NCBI RefSeq assembly: GCF_000143415.4 | Contig: NW_003314379.1 | Coordinates: 313,851-377,850 of the forward strand | DNA: 64,000 nt | Reading direction: 5' to 3' | Source of the DNA: Selaginella moellendorffii | Lineage: Eukaryota > Streptophyta > Lycopodiopsida > Selaginellales > Selaginellaceae | Part shown: one piece after another, positions 21,452 through 32,648 of the stretch | Position numbering within the stretch: position 1 is the stretch's first letter | Layout of the letters: each line of letters opens with the position of its first letter | Position numbers and translations under genes: made by a program | Notes under the pieces: generated by a model | Told to the model about the DNA's origin: nothing | The model's database searches: none | Seen by the model: the letters and a program-made list of their open reading frames with translations, nothing else

Positions 21452-22440
21452 CTGTTGGGCATATGATGAAGTTGGTCATATTTATCAGTGTTGCCAGCAT
21501 TTTCTAGACTAATGACCTCCATTTCTTGGGTGGAGACTTTGGCATTAACAACATCCTATTGCCAAAGGTGACTATTGACTTCATTAGTGATGTCTTGATT
21601 CATTTGAAAGGGACATAGAAGGACCCTATCCGTGATGTTCGTAAAGTGTTAGATCAGCTACGAGAAGTTGGTTTAAAATTGAAGTGGTTGAAGTGCGTGT
21701 TTAAGTCTAAGGACATGATTATCTTGGGTATCATATTTCTTGTGAGGGTTTGTAAATTGATCCTGACAAATTTATGGCTATTCTAAAGTTCTCTACTCTG
21801 AAGTATGTGAATGATGTGCAGCACTTTCTAGGCAAGGTGCAATATCTCAGTCATTTTGTGGATTATCTTTCTGATTGCACTACATCATTATGAGCATTGC
21901 TGAAGCTATCAATATCATCTTTCATCTAGTTTGTGGACTGTGGAAAAACATTTATGGATCTCAAAAAGATATTAACAACTCCTCCAGTTTTGGCATATCT
22001 TAATTCCACTTGACCTTTCATTTTACATATGGATGCTTCTGATATTGGTTTTAGAGGTGTGTTGATGCAAGAGTGCCTAAGTATGCCTGTCATTGCCATC
22101 CTATGCATTTTTCAGCNNNNNNNNNNNNNNNNNNNNNNNNNNNNNNNNNNNNNNNNNNNNNNNNNNNNNNNNNNNNNNNNNNNNNNNNNNNNNNNNNNNN
22201 NNNNNNNNNNNNNNNNATCACATTGCATTTTTAGCTGTATATTACAACCAGTAGAGGTGAATTACTCGCATAAAGGATAGAGAAGGAGCGTGGAACAGCA
22301 AAGGGGGGTTTTTAAAGAACTCCATATCAACATGGGTTTCAGACATTACTAAAAGGTGATCATGTTGCAGTTACTTTATTATTGAAGCAGAATAACCTGG
22401 TTAGTTATACTATTTGGTGAGTTTTGAAGCTTTAAATATA
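21452..22440 (+). pseudogene. Element F: gag zinc knuckle, then RT C-terminus and RNase H, interrupted by a gap
   Basis: Opens with CWAYDEVGHIYQC, a damaged CCHC knuckle continuing the gag at 3425-3980. Protease and the first half of RT are missing. From about 21570 the frame gives SDVLIHL (Y-x-D-D-equivalent block), QLREVGLKLKWLKC, the F-L-G-x-x-x-x-L-S-x-F block and FILHMDASDIGFRGVL (RNase H active-site D). After the 100-N gap, LQPVEVNYSHKG matches the next RNase H block. Multiple stops. A long-dead Gypsy element on the plus strand. Confidence 0.65.
22117..22216. other. Assembly gap (100 N)
   Basis: Exactly 100 N, the usual size for a gap of unknown length, lying within the RNase H of element F. 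Confidence 0.99.
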
Positions 22441-22474
22441 TAATTTTTATGTTGTTCATTGCCCAAGGAGTTCT
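22441..22474. other. Junction between element F and element A3
   Basis: A short AT-rich stretch before TGTGAG at 22475. No partner duplication can be found because the 3' LTR of A3 is missing. Confidence 0.4.
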
Positions 22475-24107
22475 TGTGAGATATAAATCCCTAAGCCCCA
22501 AAGTGGAGCCTAAAGGGTGCCATGTGGTTTGGACTAGAAGCTTCAACTTGAAAACTCGAGGGCAGAAGTGGAACTTCTAATGAAGTGCTCAAGGGATGAG
22601 CATGAAGCAATCGGTGAATGAGTCTCTAAAAAGGGACATAAGAAGGACTGACACATGGCAAGTGTCATGACACATAGAAGTGTCAGGAACGAGTTTGAGA
22701 TGGAGCTCTAAGATGGACTCGAGATGGAGTCCAAGATGGATTTGAGATGTAGTTCGAGATGGAGTCCGAGATGAACCCGAGATGCAATCTGAGATGGAGT
22801 CCGAGATGGACCCGAGATGGAGTCTAAGATAAAGTCCAAGATGGACCCCAGATGGAGTCTGAGATGGACCCCAGATGGAGTCTGAGATGGACCCGAGGTT
22901 GAGTCCAAGATAGACTTGAGATGTAGTTCGAGGTCAAGGCTAAGAAAGAGACCGAGACCGAGACTGAGACCGAGACCGAGACGGAGGCCGAGACCAAGAC
23001 GGAGGCTGAGATGGAGACGGAGGCCGAGATGGAGATGGAGACCGAGTCTGAGTTCAAATCCATGTCCAAGTCCAAGTCTAAGTTTGAGTTCGAGTTCAAG
23101 TCCAAGGGTGAAATCCCAAAGTGATCATCTCCCAAACCCTAGGGGGTTTGGTGAGCTCCAAAAGTATAGTAAGGGGGAGGACTTTAGTGGTGTTAATTTG
23201 GCTAAGAAAGGCTAGTATGACCAAGGAATGCTATATCCATGTGTTGGGTGATGATATAACCATTGAGGAGTCCAAGGCTAGAGTGAATACAAATACACAA
23301 ACAAAGTAGCTTGATGAAATGTTCAAAAGCCAGCTCTAGCTCCCTTGGGAGATCAAATGGTTAATGCTCCCAATTCAAGTATGGGTGGCACTACCTACTT
23401 GGATACCTAGCGTAGCTCATCAAAACCTCACTTTAACCACATAATTGGGGCACCCAAAAGTAGAAGGTAAGGAGAGTATCCACGAGGCTTGTGTCTTGCA
23501 TAGGGCCACAATGTTTCGAAATGTCATCCCAAGGTCCTAATGTGGAAAGGAAGAGGAGAAGTTGTCTTGCATAAAGACCAAGGATATAGTTATGTGATAG
23601 GGAAGTCCTAGAAGTCAATAAGACTTAGTGGTCAGGCATTCAGGCATAGACCCAAGGGCAATGTTGATGAACACTGCCAAGGATAGAGAGGGATTTGGCA
23701 GGGACTAAAGAAAGGATATTGGGGAAGGGTGTTTTCTATATTTCCAGACATCCTAAGGACGTTAAGATGTGGTCATGGAATGACCACTCATGGATGGATG
23801 ATTCAGTCTTTGGGAGATAAGATTGTGGTGCAAGTGGTCTTGGACTACTTGTGTGACAAAGGGGAATGGACATGGCCTTAGTGTAACAGGCAGATATATT
23901 AGTGGTACCTTTAGGTATTTGTCGTGGGATCAAACACATGGAGCATTTGGACCAAGTGTTATGGTAGAATGGCATAAATGCCAGTCATGGGGCTAGTAAG
24001 TCCTTAAGTTGGGAATAGGACTTATAGAGGTTGTAAATAAGACACCTCCAAGTGGTTGAAGGTATAATTAAGTGACTAAAGTAGAATGGAAAATTTAGTC
24101 GCTTACA
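22475..24107 (+). repeat. A3 5' LTR
   Basis: 1633 bp. The array region 22685-23100 has gagatggagtccgag and gagaccgag units, more diverged than in A1'. The block gggtgaaatcccaaag...ccaaaagtatagta follows. Confidence 0.75.
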
Positions 24108-24978
24108 ACTTAGTATCAAAGCTATTCCTTAGTCTGACTATTATTGGTGGCCAAGTATATCACCACTTGTATTGACATTGGAAGGTCCTAGGATTAGGCC
24201 TATCTTCGAGGAGTAGCAAGTCGGGAGGACGTAGCTCTTCATTGTAATTCATGTGTGAACTTGTATGCAATATGGTAAATAGAAAGGGGCTAACAAGGGA
24301 ACAACTTTGGGATCTTGGGAATAGTATAAAGTTTTCCTAAAAGAGTTGAGGATGTGATCCATATAAACATTTTATTTAACAAACTGGCTAATGTGGTTGT
24401 AGTGAACAACTACAATTGAGATCATAGGAATGATGGAAACTCCTAAACAATCAAGGAGTCATAAGGTTATCTTCATATAGTTGAGGCTAATGCTCATGAA
24501 TTTGAGACTAAAATTAATAACCTTGGAAAGTCAAATATGGATAAAAACACAAGTCCTTAAAATAGTACCTGGGGCTAGCTTTAATAAATACTAGAACAAC
24601 CCAAAAAGTTAGGGGTATATTTAAAGGATGAGTCAGTATTCTCATCATATAGATGGATAGTCCTAAGGAGCAAAAGTAGCCCACAGAGAATAAAGAATAA
24701 TCAAGTGTCAAAGTAATACTTGCAACGATGATACTTACAAGTAGGATATGAATACAAAAAGTTATATTTCAATGAGTTAACACCTCAAAAATAGCCATAA
24801 GGCTAGGACCTTATGGGTCGTTAAATTAGCAAAGTCAAAAAGGCTAAATGACTCAAGTGGAATCAAAGAATAGTTCTAAAGGATTGATAAAAATATTTGA
24901 AAGAGGGGGGAAGTATCTAAATATGGGAACAGTGAGTATCTTATTGATAGCAAAATATGCCATACTAAAGTTTAGTTG
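22475..24978 (+). mobile_element. Element A3: truncated A-family LARD, plus orientation
   Basis: The LTR at 22475-24107 starts TGTGAGATATAAATCCC and ends AGTCGCTTACA. Next is a decayed PBS, cttagtatcaaagc, then about 870 bp of A-family interior matching 53127-53990 of A1'. Homology ends at about 24978, where another Gypsy remnant begins. There is no 3' LTR. Confidence 0.75.
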
Positions 24979-25960
24979 TTCTTTTGAGGATGGTAAATGA
25001 GTGGAATATAGATTTTGATGAAAAGTATGCTGTTAGTAATGATAGTCATAACGATGAGGAAAAAACTCTCAATAGTGTCATAGTTGCTAGATTACTGAGG
25101 TTTAGAATGTCATTAAAGAGGTTAAGAATTCCATTAGGATTTCCTATTTTATATGAACTTTCAAAGGTTGAATCAATCTTATATCCGTGATTACCATTGG
25201 TAAATTAAGCATTCTATAAGGATTATGGTATTATAGAATGGAAATCATCATTAAATATTTGTGATAGCTAAAAAGTTGATTCTTGGTTGGAATTGTGAGA
25301 AAGTTGTTGGTCTCACAATTCTTATGAGGATAAGGTGAAGTTTGTTTTTTTTTTTTTGTGACAAAGCTCATGGACCATGCTTCTTTGTGGTGGAAGAACT
25401 ACATCAAAACTACTTTTAAACCAATTTCTTAGAGTGATTTGAAAAAGTTTTTTTACACTTTGTTTGTCAAGAATTTTGAAAAAAATTATCTTGTGAACCA
25501 GTTGCTAAAAATCAAGTAGAGGACTTTGTCTTTGGATGCGTATGCCCAATAGTTCCATGATCTTTGCCTTAGTCTTATAGATATTTTTAATGAACTGCTA
25601 AAGGTGTAACATTTTATCAAAAGTTTAAGCTCAATGGATATGCACCAAAAAGTCAAGAAGGATTTTCCAAAAATGTTGATTGATGCTATCACTAAGGCTT
25701 AAATCTTTTTGCCCAAACCATTATTCAACTCAGTCAACTCTAGTCAATGGGATGTCTATGGGGTAGTCAACCTGCCAATGTTTCATATTCAAGGAAGAAA
25801 TGGCCATTAGTATATCATGGCTCAAAGTATGGAGATAATAATAAGGCTAAGAAATTTCATTTGGACTAAGGGAAAAAAAGACAAGGTAGAGGGCAATTAT
25901 TTTCATTATCATAAGGTTAGGCATTAGAACAAGGATTGTTTTGAAGAGGTCAACAAATGT
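24979..25960 (+). pseudogene. Element G: decayed Ty3/Gypsy gag
   Basis: From about 25375 the plus frame reads WWKNYIKTTFKPIS, then LKKFFYTLFVKNFEKNY, RTLSLDAYAQ and, near 25900, YFHYHKVRHxNKDCFEE, a damaged C-x2-C-x4-H-x4-C knuckle. Stops are frequent. Before 25375 there is no recognisable domain. This is a Gypsy gag of another family than B/D. Confidence 0.55.
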
Positions 25961-26865
25961 TAAGGTGACTAGTGGAATTTATAGACAATATTCTTTTATG
26001 GTTATGAGCCATAAGTTTGATGTTATACAGTGGAATTGGCCTATTCGAGACAAAGAGTTGTATGTTGTGATTGTTGTTGTGAAGGAATGGCAACGTTATT
26101 TGTATGGATTAAACTTCCACTAAAACAGTGAAAAGGTTTAAAAATTACTAAATATTCAACACAAATTTTTATTTGTATTAATTCTACATTTATTAGTATA
26201 ACAATTAATGTGGATTCAAACCATCAGTCTCTCCAATATTTCAATCATCAAAAGGACCTTCAAGGCCACTTTACTCATTGGCAAGTGTTTTTGCAAGAAA
26301 TATTTGTTACAATACAATACAAGTATGGAGGCAACAATAAAGTGGTTAATACATTATCTAGGATAATAAATTCTATCTCATTCATGAAGATATCTAGCAA
26401 TCTCTTGAGTGAGATTAAGGAGTTTATTGACTTTAGCTCCTTTATTAATGATACTCGTGTGAAGGTTTTATTGAGGGATGTCTTTACAAATTTGAAAGGT
26501 GACAAGTTTATATCATTTGTGATATAAAATGAAATCTTAGTGAAAAAGGGATATATAGTGGTTTTTCGTGTTGACAAACTTATCAAATAAATTTTGGTTG
26601 TCTCATGAGAGCCAAGTGCTAAGCATCTGAGGGTACTAAGAATCTATATATTGGTGAAAAGGCATTTTGTTTTGCCTAGGATAAAGTTAAATGTTGAGAA
26701 ATATGTATATGGTTACTTGACCTACTAGATAGTCAAAATTAATCATCAAAAACTTATTGGCCTCTATCATCCTCTATGTGTACATAAGAATAAGTGAGAT
26801 AGCATCTCAATGGACTTTATCATTGGTTTGCCCAAAACCTTTCAAAAAAATGATACTATGTGGAT
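25961..26865 (+). pseudogene. Element G: RNase H and start of integrase
   Basis: Reads MSHKFDVIQWNWPIRDKELY and VVVKEWQRYLYG (RNase H), then HQSLQYFNHQKDLQG, the connection W-x-x-F-L-Q segment, and LYHPLCVHKNK and SMDFIIGLPKTF (integrase zinc and first catalytic Asp). RNase H follows the gag knuckle directly, so protease and RT are deleted, the same kind of internal deletion as in element F. Integrase is cut at 26866 by a small LTR. Confidence 0.65.
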
Positions 26866-27050
26866 TGTTATAAATAAATAAAAAATGACTTAAAAAATTA
26901 TTTATAGAGATTTAAATATAAAGGGAAAGGGTCTATAGACAAAAGTGCACCTCTATTAAGGATCTTGGGATATTTAAAGTTAAACATTCTTGGGTTTGAA
27001 TAGTATTAGGTTGGATGACTTCCCAAGAAATCCAAATCTAAGAGCTTACA
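26866..27050 (+). repeat. Degenerate LTRa-type LTR with PBS remnant
   Basis: 185 bp, matching 9117-9309 and LTRa of element B: gatttaaatataaagggaaagg, aaaagtgcacc, tgggtttgaatagtatt and the end AGAGCTTACA. It is followed by tttggtattagag (PBS remnant) and, at about 27069, by the start of a second LTRa copy that breaks off after some 45 bp. It is inserted in the element G integrase. Confidence 0.6.
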
Positions 27051-27339
27051 TTTGGTATTAGAGAAAAACATGTTAAGAAATAATCTATAAAAATTTAAAT
27101 ATAAAAAGAAAGGGTTAACTATTGTAAATTGATATTGTTGTGGCTCCACAAGGTCTAGCATCACTCCTTCTCGCACCCATTCAGGCTCATGATCAGCATA
27201 TAGTGGTGCAGGGAGTTGTTGTTTGTGTGGCCATGAAGCAGGTTGCAGTGGTATCACCAACAATTAGATAGTGCAGCCCAATGTCTAGATCACAGTTTGG
27301 TGGCCCTGAATGAGAAATGCTTTCTTTGAGTGTGTAAAT
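27051..27339. other. Spacer at left edge of the host-like island
   Basis: Apart from the broken second LTRa copy at its start, I see nothing supported here; composition becomes less AT-rich from about 27130. Confidence 0.4.
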
Positions 27340-27690
27340 CCTGGGCAACGGTGGAAATTATCCATCCCAGTAAGCTAGTTTATCTTGCCAGGGACATGGC
27401 AAGCAGTGAGAAGTTTGCGGTCAAGTATGTTCAACAGTACGGGTAGGCACAAATGTGGGCTACACACCCCACAACCTGGCTGGAGGTGGAAATGGAGTAC
27501 CTGGATAGTAAGACAGGCTGGATGCGGAAACACTCTGGGATTAGAGGGTGGTGTGTCTGAAGGCTGCTCACAGGTGAAAGTTGGCGAGACAAGCAGGCCA
27601 CATATGACGTGCATAGCAACATGCATGACAACAATGTTAGGTTCATTGACTTTGACTGGGCCATGGAGAGGGATCACTGTATCCAACCTT
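27340..27690 (+). pseudogene. Kinase-like domain fragment (type with FIDFDWA motif)
   Basis: One plus frame with two stops contains LVYLARDMASSEKFAVKYVQQYG, then WLEVEMEYLDSKTGW and VRFIDFDWAMERD. The order V-K-F-x-x-x-Y-G, W-x-x-V-x-M-E-x-L, then I-D-F-D-W-A resembles the protein-kinase-like domains found in fungi and some plants, where F-I-D-F-D-W-A is the metal-binding D-F-G-like motif. The catalytic H-G-D loop that should precede it is not recognisable. The family assignment is from memory of the motif and is tentative. Confidence 0.4.
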
Positions 27691-27942
27691 TATGACAACG
27701 ATGGAGGGAGTTTGAACCAACAGGCCTATGATACAAGCATGATTTGTTCCTTTCACAATGCAGGCAGGATATGGAACTGAAGAATGTGTTTTTATTGACA
27801 GCAACAACAGAAGATTACTAGGCCTAAACCACTCTGGAAAGAAGATAAGTAAGAGATGATAGGGAGAAGAGAGTGCTCTATGCACAGGCTGCTAGTCAGA
27901 TTTCAGCCACTTCTTAGTCAACACGCACGAGTGCAAGAGCTT

Positions 27943-29439
27943 TTAGAAGTGGTATCTTTTTGAACTCTTGGCGCTGTACGAATTTCTCGGCTTCACGCCA
28001 GGTTTCCATGCACAAATCCCAAACGCCAGGGCGTCCTTCCATGCCAGTAGCAACCAGTGCCCATCCCTGTACAAGCTAAACTTCTCGCCTCTCCAGATCA
28101 GCCTGGCTGTCTCGATAACTTGGTCGCTCAGAGGCAGCTGCTCGAATCCAGCTTTCTTTGCCGTCGAATCCCAGTAGTAGTATGGCCCCGGCCGTTCCAC
28201 TCGATCCACCCCTTCACAGGCCACCACATTCATGATGCTCCTCTCCACAAACTTTCTTGCGAAGCCAAGCTCTTGCGGATGATCCTTAAGAACCTCTCCA
28301 AAACCGTTTAGAATGTTGGCATAGTACGCAAGTGTCGCCTCAAAGCGCTGGACGAAGAACGGGGATGAGACGTTGGGGTCGGCGTTTGGCAGAGACTGGA
28401 TCAACAATGCCGGCTGGAGCTTGAGCATGCGATCGAAGAACACTTTCCTTAGATTGTTTGCTGCGGTGGAGTCGTCCCTCAAGAATCGCAGTCTCCTGTT
28501 TGTGTTGATGACCACAAACTCGTTCAAGCTGTTGCACTGCGGCTGTGCGAGCTCCCAAGAGTCTGCAGTGATGTAGTTAAACTCAAACGGAATCCCACAC
28601 TATTCTGCGAACTCGAGTAAATGCTTCCCAATCTGTGCACCATCTATCATCCCAGACGAGTCGATTCCTGTCATCCTCAGCAGTGGAGCTCCCTCGGGTC
28701 GCTGAGATAAAGCTCGGATAAGCCACGGCCACTGGCTGCCATACAGTATCCCGTAGTCCACAATATGAATCCGCTTGGCTCCCTTGCACGCCTCGAGAAT
28801 TATGTGATTCGAGATCACCTCGGTGGCGCTGAACCACGGGAGGTTCATGCACAAAAGCCCCACGTAGCGCTTCTGAGAAACCTCTCTGGACAGAGCCGAG
28901 TAGAGCTGTGAACCACACCCTTTAAGCCTTGCTACCAGTGCGTTGACGAAGAACAATGCGGTCCTTTTTAAGTGGCTGTTTTCGGATGTCACTGAGTTCT
29001 TGATCAATCCGATGAGATTGTAAACCTGTGCCGAGTTCCTGGCTGCTACTGCTCTTGCGCACTCTCTGAGCAAGCTAAATACTTCCTGGTCGACCTGTTC
29101 TTGATCACTGTCCGGAGACTGGACGCAACCTCTTATGATGGAATTCAAGTCGTCCATGTAAGCCTGGTATCTGTTCTGCTGCGGGGTTGCAACCTCCTGC
29201 TCGTCACTATCACTATCCCCGTCTAAAAGCATCTTGGAAAGGTAACTCAGCGCAGGATCGTCCAGCTGCAAAACAGGAGCCGCAACTGGAAGTGGTTGAA
29301 TTCTTACTTGGTGTTGCAAAAGGGCCTTCTGCAGCAGCGGAATCAAGCTGCCCGTTGTCATTTGCGACCTGTAGCCCTCTTCCTCCATCATGACCTCCAA
29401 AGTCAAAAACCCTCCAAGCCGGAAAGAATTCATATACAA
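27943..29439 (-). pseudogene. GRAS transcription factor, LISCL type, with one in-frame TAG
   Basis: A single minus frame of 499 codons is full length for a GRAS protein apart from one TAG at codon 280 (28600-28602), between LLEFAE and CGIPFEF; CAG to TAG is the simplest cause. Domains: acidic N-terminal segment with DGDSDSDE (about 73-80); LHRI with LLRECARAVAARNSAQ (123-138); VHIID-type RIHIVDYGILYGSQWP (223-238), diagnostic of the LISCL/SCL9-14 subfamily; RFEATLAYY (365-373) and VERP in the PFYRE region; SAW with WLLLAWKDALAFGICAWKP (458-476). GRAS proteins are nuclear transcriptional regulators; the VHIID and flanking leucine-rich regions mediate protein and DNA contacts. The truncated product would keep LHRI and VHIID but lose PFYRE and SAW. 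It is either a very recent pseudogene or a sequencing error. No intron is needed. Confidence 0.9.
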
Positions 29440-29544
29440 GTCAAAAAGGTGTTCTGATTTACCTCAGAAATGTGATCACAATTGATCACATTCCCCGAAT
29501 TTCAGAGAAAGATCGTATCAAAAAAGTCAATAGAAGGATCAGTG
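29440..29544. other. Short spacer between GRAS and F-box/kelch copy K1
   Basis: About 100 bp with gatcacattgatcac-like words. It would hold the upstream region of GRAS; no promoter element can be assigned. Confidence 0.3.
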
Positions 29545-30235
29545 ACTGCATGTTTTCACATAAAAATGTGACGTGTTCTTGCCTGGATACATGTCCATCA
29601 AGCTCGTTCAGAACCTCGACGCGGAAGGCCAATGGATAGATGCTGGAAGGCACGCTCAGCTTGTAAACCGCCACCACCTTGGCTTCCAAGCCGCCATCAC
29701 TGGGAACTTGGATCACGTTCAAATTCTTCTTCTGGCAGCTCACAGCGTGGAGCGAAAACTTGTCATCGCTGGAAGAAGCGTTAATCAGCTGGAGCGTCTC
29801 CCACGATTTCTTGCCAGTTTTGTATCTTAACAACAACGATTTGGCCATGTCGGGCTCGTACATCCAGTTGGAGTGCACAAAGCAGTGGTGCCGCTCCTGC
29901 AATCCAGGGATGTCCGCCACTTCCCAGGAAAGATGAGAAAACAAGCGCCCGCACGAGCTCACTACCATCTTGATCGACAACAAGGGCGTCGCGAAAGGCT
30001 ATGGTCTCCAGCGATGGTGATAGGGGCCATCGATCCTCCACCGGAGTCCAGTTCCACCCCCTCACGGTTGCTACCCACGACATAGAGCCGACCCTCCATA
30101 GCCGGGGACATACAGAACCTTTGAGAACACAGCGTTGGCGCCGGGACGCTCCGTCGATTCGTGCATGCATCGAAGACGCCCACGGATTTGCTGTAGCCGA
30201 GGGCCTTGCACCTGCGAGTAGCTAATAGCTGTCCC
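29545..30235 (-). pseudogene. K1: kelch part of an F-box/kelch protein, frameshifted
   Basis: Three minus frames in succession give one protein: VGVFDACTNRRSVPAPTLCS and MEGRLYVVGSNREG (kelch strands with the G-G-like turn); then TPVEDRWPLSPSLETIAFRDALVV; then KMVVSSCGRLFSHLSWEV, WETLQLINASSS and VIQVPSDGGLEAK. At least two 1-bp frameshifts (near 30050 and 29980) separate them. The F-box is not present. Such proteins are SCF ubiquitin-ligase substrate adaptors. The plus-strand copy K3 at 31755-32648 has the same order. Confidence 0.6.
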
Positions 30236-30299
30236 GATCGAAGAGGAATATTTTTATCACCGATTCTCTCTGGCAATCGATCACAGCTTACCGGGGCCA

Positions 30300-30479
30300 C
30301 AACGGGATTCCACTGCCAGAACGGTCACAGAGAATTGCAAGGCCGTGAAAGCGATCCAAGTTCCCAATGATGGCGGCTTGGAATAAAAACTTGTCACCTC
30401 TATGACCGCCCACATGATCTTCTGCCGGAACAAAAACTTGTCACTGCTGTCTCGAGCTGAGAAAACAATGGGCCACCAC
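30300..30479 (+). pseudogene. Small inverted F-box/kelch fragment
   Basis: On the plus strand, AVKAIQVPNDGGLE followed by TAA matches VMKVIQVPNDGGLED of K3 and VIQVPSDGGLEAK of K1. It lies between the minus-strand copies K1 and K2 in opposite orientation, so a local inversion or a separate insertion is needed to explain it. Confidence 0.45.
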
Positions 30480-31078
30480 AGCACGAGGTCACAACCATCT
30501 TGCTGTCATCGACAAGGAGGGCGTTGTGAAATCTGTTTGGTGGAGGGGGGAGAGGAACCCATCGATCCTCCACTGGTTTGTATACCTCAGCATCCGGTTC
30601 CTCCCCCATACTGTTGCCACCCACGATGTAGAGCTGACCCTCCATAGCTGCGGACACATAGCACCTTCGTCAATGCAGCATTGGCGCCGTGACGCTCCAT
30701 CAATTTGTGTGTGCATCAAAGACACTCACTGATTTGTTGCGGCCCCATCTCCCAAGAAGATAGAGCTTGCTGCTGACGGCCCTGCACTTGAATCCTCTCC
30801 TGGTGTCGAGCATGAAGCCCTACAAGGAGGAGGAGGTAATATCATCCATTCACTACTGGATTGAATGCAATGATCGGAAGCTCGTCCCTGAGCAACACCG
30901 TGGCAACAAGTGATTCCTTGTCCAATCCCTGGGCGGAGCAATCATCATAGAATTTGGCACTGGAGATGAGATTCCTCCATGCTCGGCTCACTTGGTACAT
31001 CTGCTTGTGGGATGAGAGTGACACTTGTAGGAGGCACTGGTAAGTGCCATTGTTATCCAGGCCAGGGATAAGCAATAC
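30480..31078 (-). pseudogene. K2: F-box plus kelch N-terminal part, frameshifted
   Basis: The minus frame from 31075 reads LIPGLDNNGTYQCLLQVSL, MYQVSRAWRNLISSAKFYDD and LLRDELPIIAFNPV: an F-box (L-I-P-G-L-x-x-x-x-x-x-x-C-L, then S-R-x-W-R-x-L-I) leading into the first kelch strand. A frameshift follows, then SEWMILPPPP, and in other frames MEGQLYIVGGNSMG, PVEDRWVPLPPPPNRFHNALLV and KMVVTSCCGGPLF. The C-terminal half is lost at about 30480. Tandem with K1. Confidence 0.6.
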
Positions 31079-31754
31079 TATTGCTGCCTTTTACCCTATT
31101 GATGATTGCCACTTTTTCAACTGCCAAATTTTATAGTTTGTGGCTGATGCCTCTAGTTAATAAAAGAACTTATGTAACTTTTCAATCATAGAACAATGTC
31201 CTTTATATTTATTTAAAATAGAAGAATCATAGTAAGTGTGGAAAAAAGGGTGGAATAAAGATTGAAGGTTTGATTAGCCATAAATAATTATTAAGATTTG
31301 TCCTCACAAAATAAAGAAAATCATCTTTAAGGTGATATTGAGAATGTAAATGCTGAAATGGCAAATTATCAATAAATGATGTAAAACTTTCAAATCCATC
31401 ACAATGCCTTTAGATTCATGGTTTAACTTTTAGAGCCTTATGAACCTCATCAAAAAAAGGTAAATTTTGTTCTGCACTTTGTGGACACTAAACATCAAAT
31501 ATAACAACCACTAACAGCATGAAATCCTCATATAAAAAATCCATAAATGTTAGAAAAATAAACTTGTAAGAAACATGGTAAAAGAGCAAAGAAGAGAGAG
31601 AAGTTTGAGAAAAAACATTAGTATCAATTATAGAACTCTTTAGGCAATAAACAACATCAAAGTCATATATCTAACATTTCAAAAAGAGGAATCTTATCTC
31701 TAATACCAAATTCTACAATGATTGCTTTGCAAAAGGGTTTAATGAAGAGCCATA
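31079..31754. other. AT-rich spacer between inverted F-box/kelch copies
   Basis: AT-rich with A runs; no coding frame. It separates the minus copies K1/K2 from the plus copy K3, so the cluster is divergent around this spacer. Confidence 0.5.
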
Positions 31755-32648
31755 ATGATCCTCAAGCAAGAGAACAAGCTTTTGATCCTAGTGTTAAATC
31801 CCAGTAGCTCAAAGAAAGTGTGGGTGGTTCTTCCTCCTCCACCACAGGACTTCAATGACATTGGAGGATTTGATTGCAAGGCCCTTGGCAGAAAGCTCTA
31901 TCTTATTGGAGGATGGGGCCACAGTAAATCACTGAGTGTCTTAGATTCACACACGAATCAATGGAGCGCCACAGCACCAATGCTGTGTCCTTGATTCTTC
32001 TTTGCGTCCGCAGCTATGGGGGGTTGGTGGCAACCATGAGTGGGAGAAACAGGATGCTAACGCAAACAATCTGCTGGAGGACCAATGGTATCCTCTCCTG
32101 CCATTGCCACCGCATGGGACCATGGCCTTTTGCAATGCTCTCATCGTGGATGGTAACAAGAACGTGCTGGTAATGGAGAGACACTTGTTTTCTCAGTAGA
32201 AGACCATTCCTGGGAAGTGGTGGACATGACTAGATTGCATGGGTGCTGCTGTATTGTACATGCGAACCAGATGTACAATGCTGACATAACTAAATTGTTG
32301 CAGAGATATGACAGTGGCAACAACTCATGGGAGGCACTCCAGCTGACAAACACTTCTTCCAGGGATAGCAAGTTTGGGTTCTGCGGTGTGAGCTGCAAGA
32401 AGAACATCTGGGCAGTCAAGGAGGATTGCAAGGTCATGAAAGTGATCCAAGTTCCCAACGATGGTGGCTTGGAAGACAAGATGATGAAAGTTTATGAGCT
32501 CAGCGTGCCTTTCAGCAGCAATCCATATCCATCATTCCAACTCAAAGTTCTTCAAGCTAGATGGATCCTGGAACAGCTACTATCTAAAGGAAAGTTCTTT
32601 ACATGGATGTCGTGTTTGCAGCAAATGCCCAATAAAGGCATGTTCTAA
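31755..32648 (+). pseudogene. K3: F-box/kelch copy, kelch part only, frameshifted
   Basis: Plus-strand pieces in order: ILVLNPSSSKKVWVVLPPPP, KALGRKLYLIGGWGHSKSLS and HTNQWSATAPML (first kelch repeats); then, in another frame, LLEDQWYPLLPLPPHG and MAFCNALIVDGNKNVLV; then MYNADITKLLQRYDSG, WEALQLTNTSSRDSKFG and VIQVPNDGGLEDKMM. At least two frameshifts and a TAG near 32199. The F-box is missing upstream. Downstream, 32649-32850 stays partly open but has no recognised domain. Confidence 0.6.

Noticed and set aside
27385-27780. 131-codon plus frame starting MPGTWQAV
   Set aside because: A different frame of the same stretch gives the recognisable kinase-like motifs, so this frame is a shadow.
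28057-28576. Plus-strand frames opposite the GRAS gene
   Set aside because: Antisense shadows of a well-supported coding sequence.
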